DNA of 64,000 nucleotides. Source: Trochalopteron elliotii (lineage: Eukaryota; Chordata; Aves; Passeriformes; Leiothrichidae). The position numbers and the translations under genes are program-made. Numbering within the stretch: the first letter of the stretch is position 1; each line of letters begins with the position of its first letter. The stretch spans positions 4,261,957 through 4,325,956 of the forward strand of contig JANPWX010000215.1 in assembly GCA_024734555.1 (NCBI GenBank), read 5' to 3'. Below the pieces are notes generated by a model. That model was given only the letters and a program-made list of their open reading frames with translations, was not told the origin of the DNA and ran no database searches. Of the stretch, positions 36,701 to 47,800 are shown piece after piece.

Positions 36701-38062
36701 TTGCTATAGAGACTATTTATTTCCTTCTGACTTGTACTGAAGATCTCTACATCCATTTGAAAACAGGAACAAACAAAAGGAAGCAGATCAGTGACTTGGC
36801 TGATTCTGTGGAGGACACCTCAGCATTTGGAAATTTCTCTGTGTCAGCCTTTGGCAAGAACACGTGTAATACATGAAACAAGCCTAATTATATCAGTCTC
36901 ATTCTGCAAGATCAAGTTACTTTTGCATTTTAAGTGCTGAGCTGTCCCACAGTCTCTCACCTCCATGGTACACAAAGGTATGGTGCCTTTTCTTTTGTTC
37001 TGGTCAGGCGCAAATATTTGCACATTGGAAAATGTTTTAGCTCCACAGACCAGTAGATCAGCCATCTGCCTGGAAAAGGGAACGCCTTTCTGCACTGAGA
37101 CGGATACACAAGGGAGGATCCTGTTCTGTCAGTTCTCAGATTCCTGAGCTTCACCTCACTGACGTTGAGTCCACGTTTGTTTGACTACTCTTGGTCTGAT
37201 TACACCAGATAAGTCCAGACAGTAAAGCAGAGACGGATATGTGAACAGGTGGCAGTAATTTTGATCCCAGAATACGTTGTGTTCAGAACTCAGAGGAACC
37301 TTTTTGTATAAAACATGGATTTCCACAGGTGATACCACATTATGCCCATGTGAACATCAACGTCTAAACATAGAGAATACAGGTTATGAATTCTGTAAAA
37401 GCACACAGTCTACACAGATGGGTTTTTCTCATCTATTGGTCCTTATACTGTGACTGAATTTATTCTGTGTAAAACAACTTCTGTTCTCACATTCACATTT
37501 TCAGTCTTTTATTCTCTTCCTTCAGCTCTAACCGGGTTGGTTTAGTTCCAGATAGCCAAGGAACAAAAGGGATGGTTTCCAACTCTCTCCTTAAGAAAGT
37601 GGAAAATAAAGAGTATAAATAAAAGTTGCTGACTTATATTGTGAATAAATTTGTGTGGTGTTCAAACAGAAAAGCAGGGAATTAAAGAGGGAGCAGATTA
37701 TCATGCCATTCATTTCAGAGGAAAAGAGGGGAAAGAATCATGTTATGTCTGTTATTGAACAGGTTACAGGCTTACTATCTTGTCTCAGAGCAATGAGACT
37801 CTAATCTGAGATCTGAGTTTCTGTTCCATTAGCAGAAATATTACCTGGCAAAAGAGTCTTCAAAGAGAAGGCAGAAATGTAGTAGAAGTTCTAAAATTAG
37901 GGATGAGTGTTGAATTAAGTTGTGGATAAAAAATATATATGCATACAGAGTGTCTTTTACCTGAATATCTAGCTCCACCAAAAGGACTTGTTCTGAGTCT
38001 TTAAGAATCTCAAATATTTAGTCCCATTTCTGAAGGCTATGCCTGGGAACAGACTTCAGCAT
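33779..38062. other. Intergenic DNA
   Basis: AT-rich, with no exon, RNA gene or clear repeat recognised. Scattered open frames below 95 codons have no recognisable products. Confidence 0.55.
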
Positions 38063-38240
38063 TGTAAGAAACAAAATGCCAATTTCTGAATTCAGTTAGA
38101 TACTGTTTGCCTTGTCTGTAGTAGAGCTTTTTTCTCTATCGTTTAGCTCAAACCTGTAAAGAAACAAAATAACAATTTCTAAGTTCAGTTTTGCCTTGTC
38201 TATAGTGAAGCTTTTTCTCGGTTTAGCTCAGACTGATTGT
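38063..38240 (+). repeat. Imperfect tandem duplication within the LTR U3
   Basis: Copy 1 reads tgtaagaaacaaaat... through gtttagctcaaacc, and copy 2 reads tgtaaagaaacaaaat... through gtttagctcagac. Both share aatttct, ttgccttgtct, gagctt/gaagctt and gtttagctca in the same order. Copy 2 lacks about 10 bp present in copy 1. Confidence 0.75.
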
Positions 38241-38869
38241 TATGGTAATTGAGATACCTTTCCTAAATGTTTTGTCTGTCAAGTGTTAATTATCTTTCTT
38301 TGTACCTGTCCTTGCTGCCACCTCTGCCGTAGCAACCATGGCTCAGGCCATAGCAACAACTGGGGGGAACCTGGCACCGCCCCACATACAGATGAAAAGA
38401 CCCCAGGTGCTTGTGGGACAAAATTAGAACTTAAAAACCCTAAAAATATACGAGCCAACACAAACCAAAAACTAAAAATAACCACTCTAAGTCAGCAGAA
38501 CCATGGAGAGCCTCACATCAACCAGACCTGAGTTCCAGCTTGTCACCGTAACTTCAGAAGTATCCCATACCCAGGACTCCCCCAAGCTTTCCAACGAATC
38601 AGTTAGATTTTCCAAGGAGTCCTGCGAAAGGAAACCCCCCAGCTCGGCCCTGTGGAAGAGCTGATTGTCTCCTGCTCTGCGTAGTCCATCGGGAGTAGTG
38701 GAGGTGTGCGCAGCCCCTCAAGCCCCCTACCTAGAGCTGATCTTAATAAAGGCATTAGAAAGGAGCAAGTCTCCTTGCCCATTTATTTCAAGCATGATCC
38801 TTATGGGGATCTGAGAAAGGAAAGAAGAGGGTGAAATCCCCTTACTTTGCTAAGAGGTTTCATCTGACA
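38063..38869 (+). mobile_element. Solo LTR of an endogenous retrovirus with duplicated U3 block
   Basis: A candidate LTR runs from TGTAAGAAAC to CATCTGACA, giving the TGT...ACA ends expected of LTRs. The flanking hexamers cagcat (38057-38062) and caacat (38870-38875) would be a target-site duplication with one change. The 5' part holds an imperfect direct repeat of about 80-90 bp (38063-38154 and 38155-38240), in the place where U3 enhancer repeats occur. An AATAAA poly(A) signal at 38745-38750 is followed by a U5-like stretch. No viral genes adjoin. Boundaries are my best reading; the internal features are clear, but the family is not identified. Confidence 0.6.
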
Positions 38870-39534
38870 CAACATAACTCATGTACCTGTGACATCTCTA
38901 GAAAGTGGCTGCTCTCTGCTTGAATGAGTGGTTTGTTAAAACTGTTACAAACTTCCACAGTAAATACTGTTCAAGGTTAAAGATACAATAATTATCAATA
39001 ATACCTTTGGAAATTAATCTGGATTTTATTCAAATGTTAAAATAACATTCACTGCAGTGTAAATGTAAAGGCTAGCTTTCATCTGACAATTAAGTCAGTG
39101 ATCATTGCATTGTTCTGAAAACTTGGTTATTTATTTTGTTTAATTCACATAGCTTGTTTACCTCTGCTGGCTCAATATCAAATGCCTAAAATAAGCAGAA
39201 CAACAGTAGCCTTCTAGGACTAAGGTTTGAATTACTTGTTTCTTCCACAATTTCAATAAGTGATAATTCTACCATTTATTTCCTTTTACAGCAGTCACAT
39301 GAGACAGATTATGAAGTCAAGCTTTCCTGAGATCAAGCAAGATCTGGACTGTGGTCCTGTATCACAAATATTTTGGGATTCCAACTTTGTGCATTCTTGA
39401 CAGCCACCCCTCTGCTTATGAATGGATCCACTAAAGGAATAAAGAACTTTAAACTGGATTTGAAGAGGGAAGAGGATAAAAACAGGCTCCCTTGGAATTA
39501 AGTCTGGTAGAGGCACTCAGATGTTAGAGGGACA

Positions 39535-40140
39535 GTGTGCTAGTGAGGTCTTTTGGTCTGCCCTCTCAGTGGAGGTAGGGGATTGAGCCATGTGGCAGCA
39601 AAGACACAAGGGTTATTGGTGTTAGAAACCACAAAGTGCCTGGGAATGGTCATGTAGGGATTAGGGCTTCTCCCCTCAAAAAGGTGGCAGGATCAATAGC
39701 CCAGCTGAAGTGCATCTACACAATGCAAACAGCATGGGCAAAAAAAAGAAAGAACTGGAAGCCACTGTGAAGCAGGAAAACGTGTAAGTGTAAAACATGT
39801 GTAATCATGGAAGCATGGTGGGATGAACAGCTCAACTGGAGTGCTGCACTGGGTGGCTATAGTCCCCTTCAAAAGGGACAGGCAAGGAAGGGGAGGCAGA
39901 GGGATGGCCCTATATCTTAGGGAGTTCTGAATGCCTAGAGCTTGGTGACAGTGATGGCAGGGTTGAGTGTTTATAGCCAAGAGTTGGTGGAAGGCCAATA
40001 AGGCAGGTGCGTGTCCAGGGAAGGGCAATGAAGCTGGTGAAGGGTCTGGAGCAAATAGCTCCAGGAGGAGTGGCTAGGGGTACTGGAGTTGTTAGCCTGG
40101 AGAAAAGGAAGATGAATGGCTGCCCTGGGTCACCTCTGGC
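39535..40140 (+). mobile_element. Internally deleted CR1: 5'/endonuclease part joined to 3' part
   Basis: The first ~460 bp match the start of a CR1 element. They run through tgccctctcagtggaggtag, ggtggcaggatcaatagccc and then a decayed reading frame with the CR1 endonuclease landmarks WWDE, NWSAA and GY (around 39805-39870). From about 40003 the sequence jumps to the CR1 3' region (gggcaatgaagctggtgaag, gtctggagcaaatagctcca, agcctggagaaaagg). The reverse-transcriptase part in between is missing. Frameshifts and stops show it is inactive. Recognition is from memory of avian CR1s. Confidence 0.75.
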
Positions 40141-41139
40141 AGCTAGTTTGCATTCCTTTCTCCAGAATATCTCTGGCATGCTCAAAAGAGGGTACGACCA
40201 CAGACAGGGAAATCTTGCCAAGTCTGGAACAGATAAAGAGGTAAATGAACAGGACTCAGCACAAATCAAAGGAATGAGATTTGCAGTTTAATTTTACTTC
40301 TAACATTTTCCTATAGGTTAAAAGCATCATAGTGATTGACAATACATTTCTAATTACTGAAATAATTTTTTTTTTTGCTTAATGTACTGGTCATTTATCT
40401 CCACTCAGTTGGAATATATGCTTATATTCAAATTTTACATAATTATGAGGACATGGATATGTGCAGTATAACTCACTCATGACATATTAATACTCGGTAT
40501 TGTGAATTATCAAAGCTTTCCTGCAGAGATATTCTCTCATCTATTACATGTACACAGGCAGCATCACAGCAAACGCAGGTGACACAAACAAATGACACAA
40601 ATGCTTTACATGAAACGTAACATAAATGCTCCTACTCCAGGTGAATTGCTGACTATTTTGCTCTAACAAAACCCCACATTGCTGGGACAATAAACCATTT
40701 CAACTGACTTTAGCTTTTTTACTCAAAACAGCTGTCCACTTTTGCATACAGTAATCTTGTGAAAATTTTGCCAAGATTTTTATGTCCAGATTCCTTCAAT
40801 AAGCTGCCACCTTCATGCTGGAATACTGCAGAAAAGGAAAGAATGACCTGGGATGAGCTTCCCATGACTGAAATGCCATTTAAATGCAAAGAGCTAGGAT
40901 ATACCTCCTTATTTTCCCCACAATATAATTTACAAACATCACTTAGTCTCCGGACTGGAGTTCTGGGTCTATCTCCTTCCATCTCTCTTGCTTCACTGTA
41001 TCTTTATTGTAGCAAAACGTGCAGCTGCCCCTTGATTATCACCTCACTGAGATTGCATGCTCAGTCTCTTCTGTTTTCAGCTACCACAACAAAACTTAAA
41101 GGATTATACAGAGGAAAGCTATGTCCAGAACTGTGGTGA

Positions 41140-41141
<2 letters not shown>
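40141..41141. other. Intergenic DNA between the deleted CR1 and the AGR3 3' end
   Basis: No gene recognised. The first ~150 bp after the CR1 may be more decayed CR1. The open frames at 40719-41139 on both strands have no recognisable product. Confidence 0.5.

Positions 41142-41180
<39 letters not shown>
41142..41180. repeat. Poly(T) tract, 39 bases
   Basis: Uninterrupted run of 39 T on the plus strand, followed by T/G-rich simple sequence with a (TG)n stretch up to about 41245. On the transcribed strand of AGR3 it reads as A39 shortly beyond a candidate poly(A) signal. Confidence 0.95.
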
Positions 41181-41181
<1 letters not shown>

Positions 41182-41207
41182 TTTTTGTTTTTTTGTGTGT
41201 GTGTGTG

Positions 41208-41755
41208 TTTTATTTTTGTTTGTTTGTTTTGGGGTTTTTTTTCTATGTAAGCCAAAATTTATAGCATGAGCTTTCCAGTCTGATTTGACAGTGAAATTTC
41301 CTTTCCTTTAATGAGAAATGACTGTATAGAGCAGGGGTATGCTAACAATTAATAAGCTTCTTGCAATAAAAGTTAAAATGGGGAGGCAAGATGCAGATAT
41401 TAACTCATGTAATAAATTGCAAATTGACATCAAAAAGATTGTTTATAACTCCTCTTCAGAAGTTATAGCTGACCTAACAGAGTCATAATTGGACTGCTAA
41501 AATACAGCTCAAATTTGCTGCACTTAAAACCATAATTTTCAGTTATTTAGATAATTAATTTCAAAGTTAATATATTTCTCCTCATGTTTTCTAAATGGGT
41601 GCTTTAGTCTTCTATGGTAGTTCTCCAAGTTGTACGCATACATTTCTTATGAAATCTGATATACCAAATCTGCTTGGTTAAAGTTCAATTTGCAAGTAAA
41701 GACAGAGAGGCACAGCTTCATCTCATAGAGGTTATGGTCATTTCACTGTTACTGG
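41208..41755 (-). terminator. AGR3: Candidate AGR3 3' UTR and poly(A) signals
   Basis: Minus-strand signals after the AGR3 stop are ATTAAA at 41312-41307 and AATAAA at 41213-41208. That would give a 3' UTR of about 450-550 nt ending next to the genomic A39 tract. Which one is used is not determinable here. Confidence 0.4.
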
Positions 41756-41805
41756 TTACAGTTCTGTCTGAATGAGGCGTAGTGCTTTCTTCATGTTCTC
41801 TATTA
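41756..41805 (-). CDS. AGR3: AGR3 last coding exon
   Basis: 50 nt including TAA, after acceptor tttcttccag. It encodes [19 protein letters not shown] is a KDEL-like ER-retrieval signal (QSEL in human AGR3 as I recall). Confidence 0.95.
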
Positions 41806-44800
41806 CTGGAAGAAAAATAAATAAGAACTGTGAAAATGCATCAGAACTACATTTGTACAATTAAAAAAAAAAGCCACCTAGTTCAATTTAGTAAATTATT
41901 CACACTGAAATTGATTTATGGTCACATATTTTATTTTAGAGATTTCTATTTTGAAAAGAATGTCATTGACACTAAAACAGAAAGTAAAAAGTCATTAATC
42001 AAAATGTTTAACTTAAGGGATTTGACAAGAATCCTTTCAACTCCCTCATTTCTCAACAACAAGGTGGGTAATCAGATGTGATGTGTGTATTTGTGGTGAG
42101 ATACTGCATTGGTGTCAAATAGGTGGCATAGAGTAAGAACTGGCTCAACCTGAAAAATCACATTCCTTTCTGAAATATCGCTGTTAGGGGTACAGACACA
42201 ACCACCTGCATTTCTTTATTGATTCCCCCCCACTACTGGCTATTTACATTGTAGAACTGGATACTTTTGAGCATAGTGACTTTCACCATTCTCCATAAAA
42301 CTGCTCAGATCTTGATCCTGAAAGTTCTCACCCATGATCTTCCAATTTTTCTTACTTGAGTAGTCCCAATAAATTCAATGGGACAATGTGTGTGATTGTT
42401 TTGCTAGAACAGGTTAGACCATTATAATTTATTGCAAATGCTCTCACAAGGCATTTATTCTTTACTTTGGGATCCTATTGGGTTCTCAAGCACAAGTGAC
42501 CAGGATGGGGGGTATCTGGCTGTTTACAGTGTTTAAATGCAAAGTAACACAGCAAAGGGGCACTCACGGAACATCATGTCCTGTGGTTCGTAAGTGTAAA
42601 GCCGGTTGGAGTATCTTCCTGTGATATCAGCTCTTACTGTGAGAGATGGGTCTGCAAAAGTATTTGGGTTAAACACTGCTTTCCATTCCCACAACAGCTG
42701 AGGGCGATGGTGTAGCATTACTTTGGCAGCCCTGATTCTGATTTCATCAATGCAACCATTACGAGGCCGTTACGCTCTGTTCCAAACAACTGCTCTTTAC
42801 TTGGAGAAATCCTCAACAAAAGCTAATGCTCATTTTTATATTACACAGCTATTTTTAAGTGCTAGGTTACACATGCATTTAACTCATATTGAAAGAAAAA
42901 AAATCCCGTTTTACAGGTTCTGAGTTTACATCAGAAGAGGTTAATCTGACCAGATGCACACATAGTGGAGGCCATGCCTATCTATGGCAATAGATAGTAT
43001 GACTTACCTAGAGCCTCCAGGATGGAAATCTTCTGATTCCTAATGTTCCCAGAGTGGGAACAAGTTTTTGTGAACCTGTCTTCTCTCAATTACCCTTCAA
43101 AGTTTTTTATTAATTTACTGATTGCTGTAACTATGCTGCTCTGTCTGAGTGTGGGCTGAACTTTGAATGCCATCACAGAGCTAGTCACTCCAGGCTCCCT
43201 GCACAGCAAGTGAGAAGGAACAGACACTCTGGGGAATGATTAATTTGGTCCATTCCAGAAGTCAGCTTTACAACAGAATAAATCCTTGGATTCCACTAGT
43301 TATTGATTTATTCTGTGGTAATGTCCACTTTGTAGACATCTACATTTAGTCAGGTAACTGACATTTTCACTAAACTTTGTCTTGTAACAGCACTAAAAAG
43401 AAGCATGGAGAGCAAAACCCCAGATATTAACAGACTTTTAAACATCTTGCTCCCAAACCCAAATTAATACCCTCCAGGACATATTTGTAATCTGAGGAAT
43501 TTTACAAGAGCCAAAGTATGCAACAGAGGCAGAGATATTTTCTTTTGGCAAAATGAATCATTTTGATGTCCCCACAGGATGATAGTGGCATAATTCAGAT
43601 ATAACAACTTTGATAATACATAAATATTTTACATACCTACAAACATGATTCGAGGCACATATTGTCCATCAGGTGACAGGTTTTTATCTGTGGTTTCATG
43701 CTGGTATAAAAATTAAGGCTAGTTGTAAAAGTGTTTCTGTAAATTTTGCTGAAATAGTACCACCTGTGAATAACCTTGTTCCAGAAGACAAAACCAAATA
43801 GGTACTACTCGTGTGTGAATACACATGCACAAATACCTCTACATAAAAAACTAAAATGTCAGATATATTATCTAAAAGGACATGAAAAAACGGGACAAAG
43901 AAAGAGAACACACAGACCATGAAATGATAACAGTCAAATTGCCCCAAACCCTTCATACCATGAGATTCAGCATAATGAAGTTATTTTGTGCCATTTCCTG
44001 TATTTCTTCATTTTCTGCGAAAGCTTTCTTCAGTGCTAGAAAAGACAGGATCACTTTGAAATCCATCTCAAACGCTGCCTTTCCATCGTGCTTGGGCACC
44101 ACACTGGACAGAGACTGGGCCACATTGTTGCTGCCAGTGCTGGTTCACATTCCTGAGGAGACCCTTAAGGGTTCCATCACTGCTTTTGGAGGCTTTGGGG
44201 CCTATGGCAGTACAACCTCTGGCCATGAAAATGGAAGCTCTCCTCTGTTATTTATGAAGCCTGTTGTCTCAATGGATACCACGTCTTGGCTTGACAAAAG
44301 AGCATTATTCTCAGAAAATTCTTGTTAGATCAATTTCAGCAGCCCTGTCCTTGCCTCCTTCTTCAGTTACCATTTCAGGAGAGCTAAACAATATTAAATT
44401 TGTTCAATGAGTCAGTAGCCAATCTGTGCCTCTTAATTTAAACTGAGTGCTGTATTCAGTATAGCACTACAGCAGCAGTGAGAATTTTTCATGTTCTTTA
44501 TTGCATGGTTTCATAGTGCAGTTTTTGCAAATAATGGTAATAAATTTTTCCTTTTCAGATACATTTTCATTTACATATTTCTCTGAATAATTTTCAGTTA
44601 GTGCAATGTAAATATATAGACAAGTTCAGTTTCTTACAAGAATATTCAAAAAATTTTAACACACAAAAAATTAAAATTACCTTGGCAGTATTGACAGTCT
44701 TCTAAATGATGAATTACCATCAGTGGCTTGTTACTTTATTAATAATCATAAAAGATGTAGTTAGGTCATTTGACATGTATTCAGATGCGTGATTTTACTA

Positions 44801-47800
44801 GCAGACTGAAAAAGGCAAATTGCATTTAATCTTATGTTAACTCACAGTAAAACCTTATAGACATTCTGTAAAATATTACAGACATTTCTGAGCAAGGGAA
44901 AAGAGCAAAAACACAAAAGAAAGAAATAGAGAAACAGAGTTTCTACATCTAAATAGGCTGTCTATAGTAAGAGCTTCTAGAAGAAAGAACCAACAGATCC
45001 ACCATAATTTCATTCCCAGTTAGTAAATAATCAGACTGAATAGGTGTTTAGTGTTGCTTAGGTGTGAATTTCTCCAGGATTAAGAAAATAAAAATAATAT
45101 ATATGAATTGGAATAAAATAGATTTTATAAGATTGGGTTTATCAGATATTTCTTATAAAAAATTCTTGTTTTAATCTTTTTTGAATAAGTATATAGTATG
45201 TTACTTATCTTCCATAAATAGTTTGATAAAGTGTTAAAATTTTATATTTTGTATGTCAAAACATAAACAAATTCTTTGCATTTTCTCCCATATTTTTTAA
45301 AATTATATTTACTGTTTGACAGGTTGGTTACTAATGCTTGGTCTGCTTTCAGGGTCAGGAGTTGTTAATTTCTAACCATTTTCACAGAAGGTACATGGTA
45401 CAACAAATTGTCTTTTGTTTTACAAATTATTTGCTCTCAATTTAGCAACAGCTTATGCTACACATTATTGTGATCTATAATGAACTGTAAAAGATATTTA
45501 AATAAGTACTGTTATGAATTCTCAAATATATTTGAAGCTGAGTCTCAGAGGAGACTGAGCTTGGAACTTCCATTTCTATCAAGATAGTGAGAAAATATAT
45601 CATGAACATATTCCAACTAATAAAGTGTTGGGGGATATATCAAAGGCAGTAGATCACCATGCAAGAGAAAATGTAACAGATTTCAAGGAAGTAATCAGAA
45701 GTACGTGATATTAAAACACAATAGATGTAGTTTAAAAAATTATGGTATCTATTTATGATTGATAATTTAAATTGACAACACCTCTTTTGCGGCAAAGAAA
45801 TGACAGCATTATATTATTGGGCCCTGATGTTACTTCAGAGTCACAAGAGTCCTACAAGTCTTTTTGTTTATAGACAGTCTGTTTTATTTAACTGGGTGGT
45901 CTGCAGATCAGCTCTCATGGTGTTTCTTTGTTCTGTCTCATTAATGTCTATTCCAGCAAGATGAAGTAACAAATTTGTTTTCATATTACTTTTTAATCTC
46001 TTACCTTTTCTTTGCTTGATAAAGCCCTTCTTCATAAGTTTGTACCCATGTAATTTCATCTCCCCACCCTAGAAATAAAACAAAAGGATTAGCTGCTGGT
46101 CAGGCAAGTAACTCCCAACAAATTCCTTTTCATCTCTTTTTTTCTTTTTTGTTTTTGTGTATCAACTTTTATATGCAACTAAGATTTGGGGTTGTTAGTC
46201 AAAGGTTCTCTAACACTGGGATATGCTAATTTCACATCTCCTGATAGATACACTAAAAGGTTAAAAAACCTTTAACCTTCAACCAAACAACCCAAGTCCC
46301 CCCCAAATCTCAGCTGGTTGTGTATCCAGCCCAAGTCCTTTAATAGACTGGTTAGTTATCTTTCTACATGCTCAGAGATCCCTAAATCAGCACCCAAGTC
46401 CTTTCTATCTTCATAATGTCTGCTCAGTATTTCATGTAGACCCTGGGACTTAGAGAGAAGCTGGCATATAATGAGAGATAAATAAAATACGACAGCTCAA
46501 ATAAGACCAGCTTTAATATGAATATCATTAGAACAGTCTTGGAACATACACTTAACTCCAAAGTCATTTCAGAAGTTGCAAGCCCTTCATTTAATTAAAT
46601 AATTCAATAAAGGAATGGCTGTTAAATAAAAACCTCCACTGAAACAAAATCTTAACAAACATCAGCTCCATAACTCATCCATAGCTGGGGTTATGCAGAT
46701 CTCAAAAATCAAATTGTCCACTTGGTTTTATGCCTTCAGGTCCCAAGGATGCCAGCCCTTGCAAAGTAGATCCCTGCATATTGGGCAGTGTGGCTCCATT
46801 CATGACAACTCCCGTGGGAATTGTAGAACAATTTCTGGACCTGGACAAGGTTAAAGCTCTGTTTCTTCTATGCTGTCTGGACAGTGCTTGGACCAGCCCA
46901 GATTTGCTGTTGGATTTCTCACAGAAATCACTGGATTTCTGTGATGCTTCTAGATCATGTCTTCCTTCAGAGCTCATTCACAGGTCTGTCTGGCTGATGC
47001 TGAACAGTGCCTTCCCAACCCTGGCTGCTGTCAGCTCCTGGTGAAGGTAACTGCGCACAGAAGTCAGCAAGGGGCATTTTGCAACATGTTTAAGCATTTC
47101 CCTTTGGTCTGTGAAAATTACAGGTAAAGTGTTCTAGGCATCCCAATAGGCTGGAGACCAGAATTAGAGAATTACATCTGTTTTCTGTGACTGCTTTGTA
47201 GTTTGCTTGGGTTTTTTTTCCCCAAAACTGACATAATGTAAAAGATTTCATTATCTTTTTTGTCCTTTTAGGCTTACTGGCAGAAAATACATCCTGATCT
47301 AGGCAAACTAGGCAATACACCCCAGACTGATTATAAACTTTCCCCAGGGATGCTGCTTACAAGAAGTGTTTTGAAATTTCTTTTAGGCTAGTCCAGGTGT
47401 TGCATGATTTTGTCAAGTGGTCTCTGAGCAATTAGGCGCACATGGAACCTCTGAGAGATGTATGACTTTGCCAGGACAGGGAAAACTCAGAGGTGAGCTG
47501 TGGGATCTGCAGGCTTTGCACTGCCTGCAGAAGTGGATAGGAAGTGAGATGGAGATTTTTCATTTTGTTGAATAGTCCCAAAAGGAGAAGAAAGATGGGG
47601 AAGGGGAAAAAGAGCTAGCTAAGCTATTTTTTCTGCTTGTATTTTTAAGGATTGATCAGATATAAATAAATGAAAACAGGATCTTTATTTAACATCCAGG
47701 TTGCACCACAGGGAAGGGAATTACACACAGTAATTCATGCTTTTCAGTGGATATATGATGAAAAGCAAAAAAAAAAAGTCATGCAGAAAATCCTGCCAGT

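Noticed and set aside
42533..42718. 61-codon minus-strand frame containing [18 protein letters not shown]
   Set aside because: Not a separate gene: it is AGR3 coding exon 6 read through its flanking introns.
43882..44328. 148-codon plus-strand open frame
   Set aside because: It runs antisense through the real AGR3 exon at 43959-44035 and its introns; a shadow.
46702..47044. Overlapping frames of 91 and 104 codons in AGR3 intron 1
   Set aside because: No similarity to known proteins and no fitting splice sites; they would also have to lie within the intron between exons joined by clear AGR3 homology.
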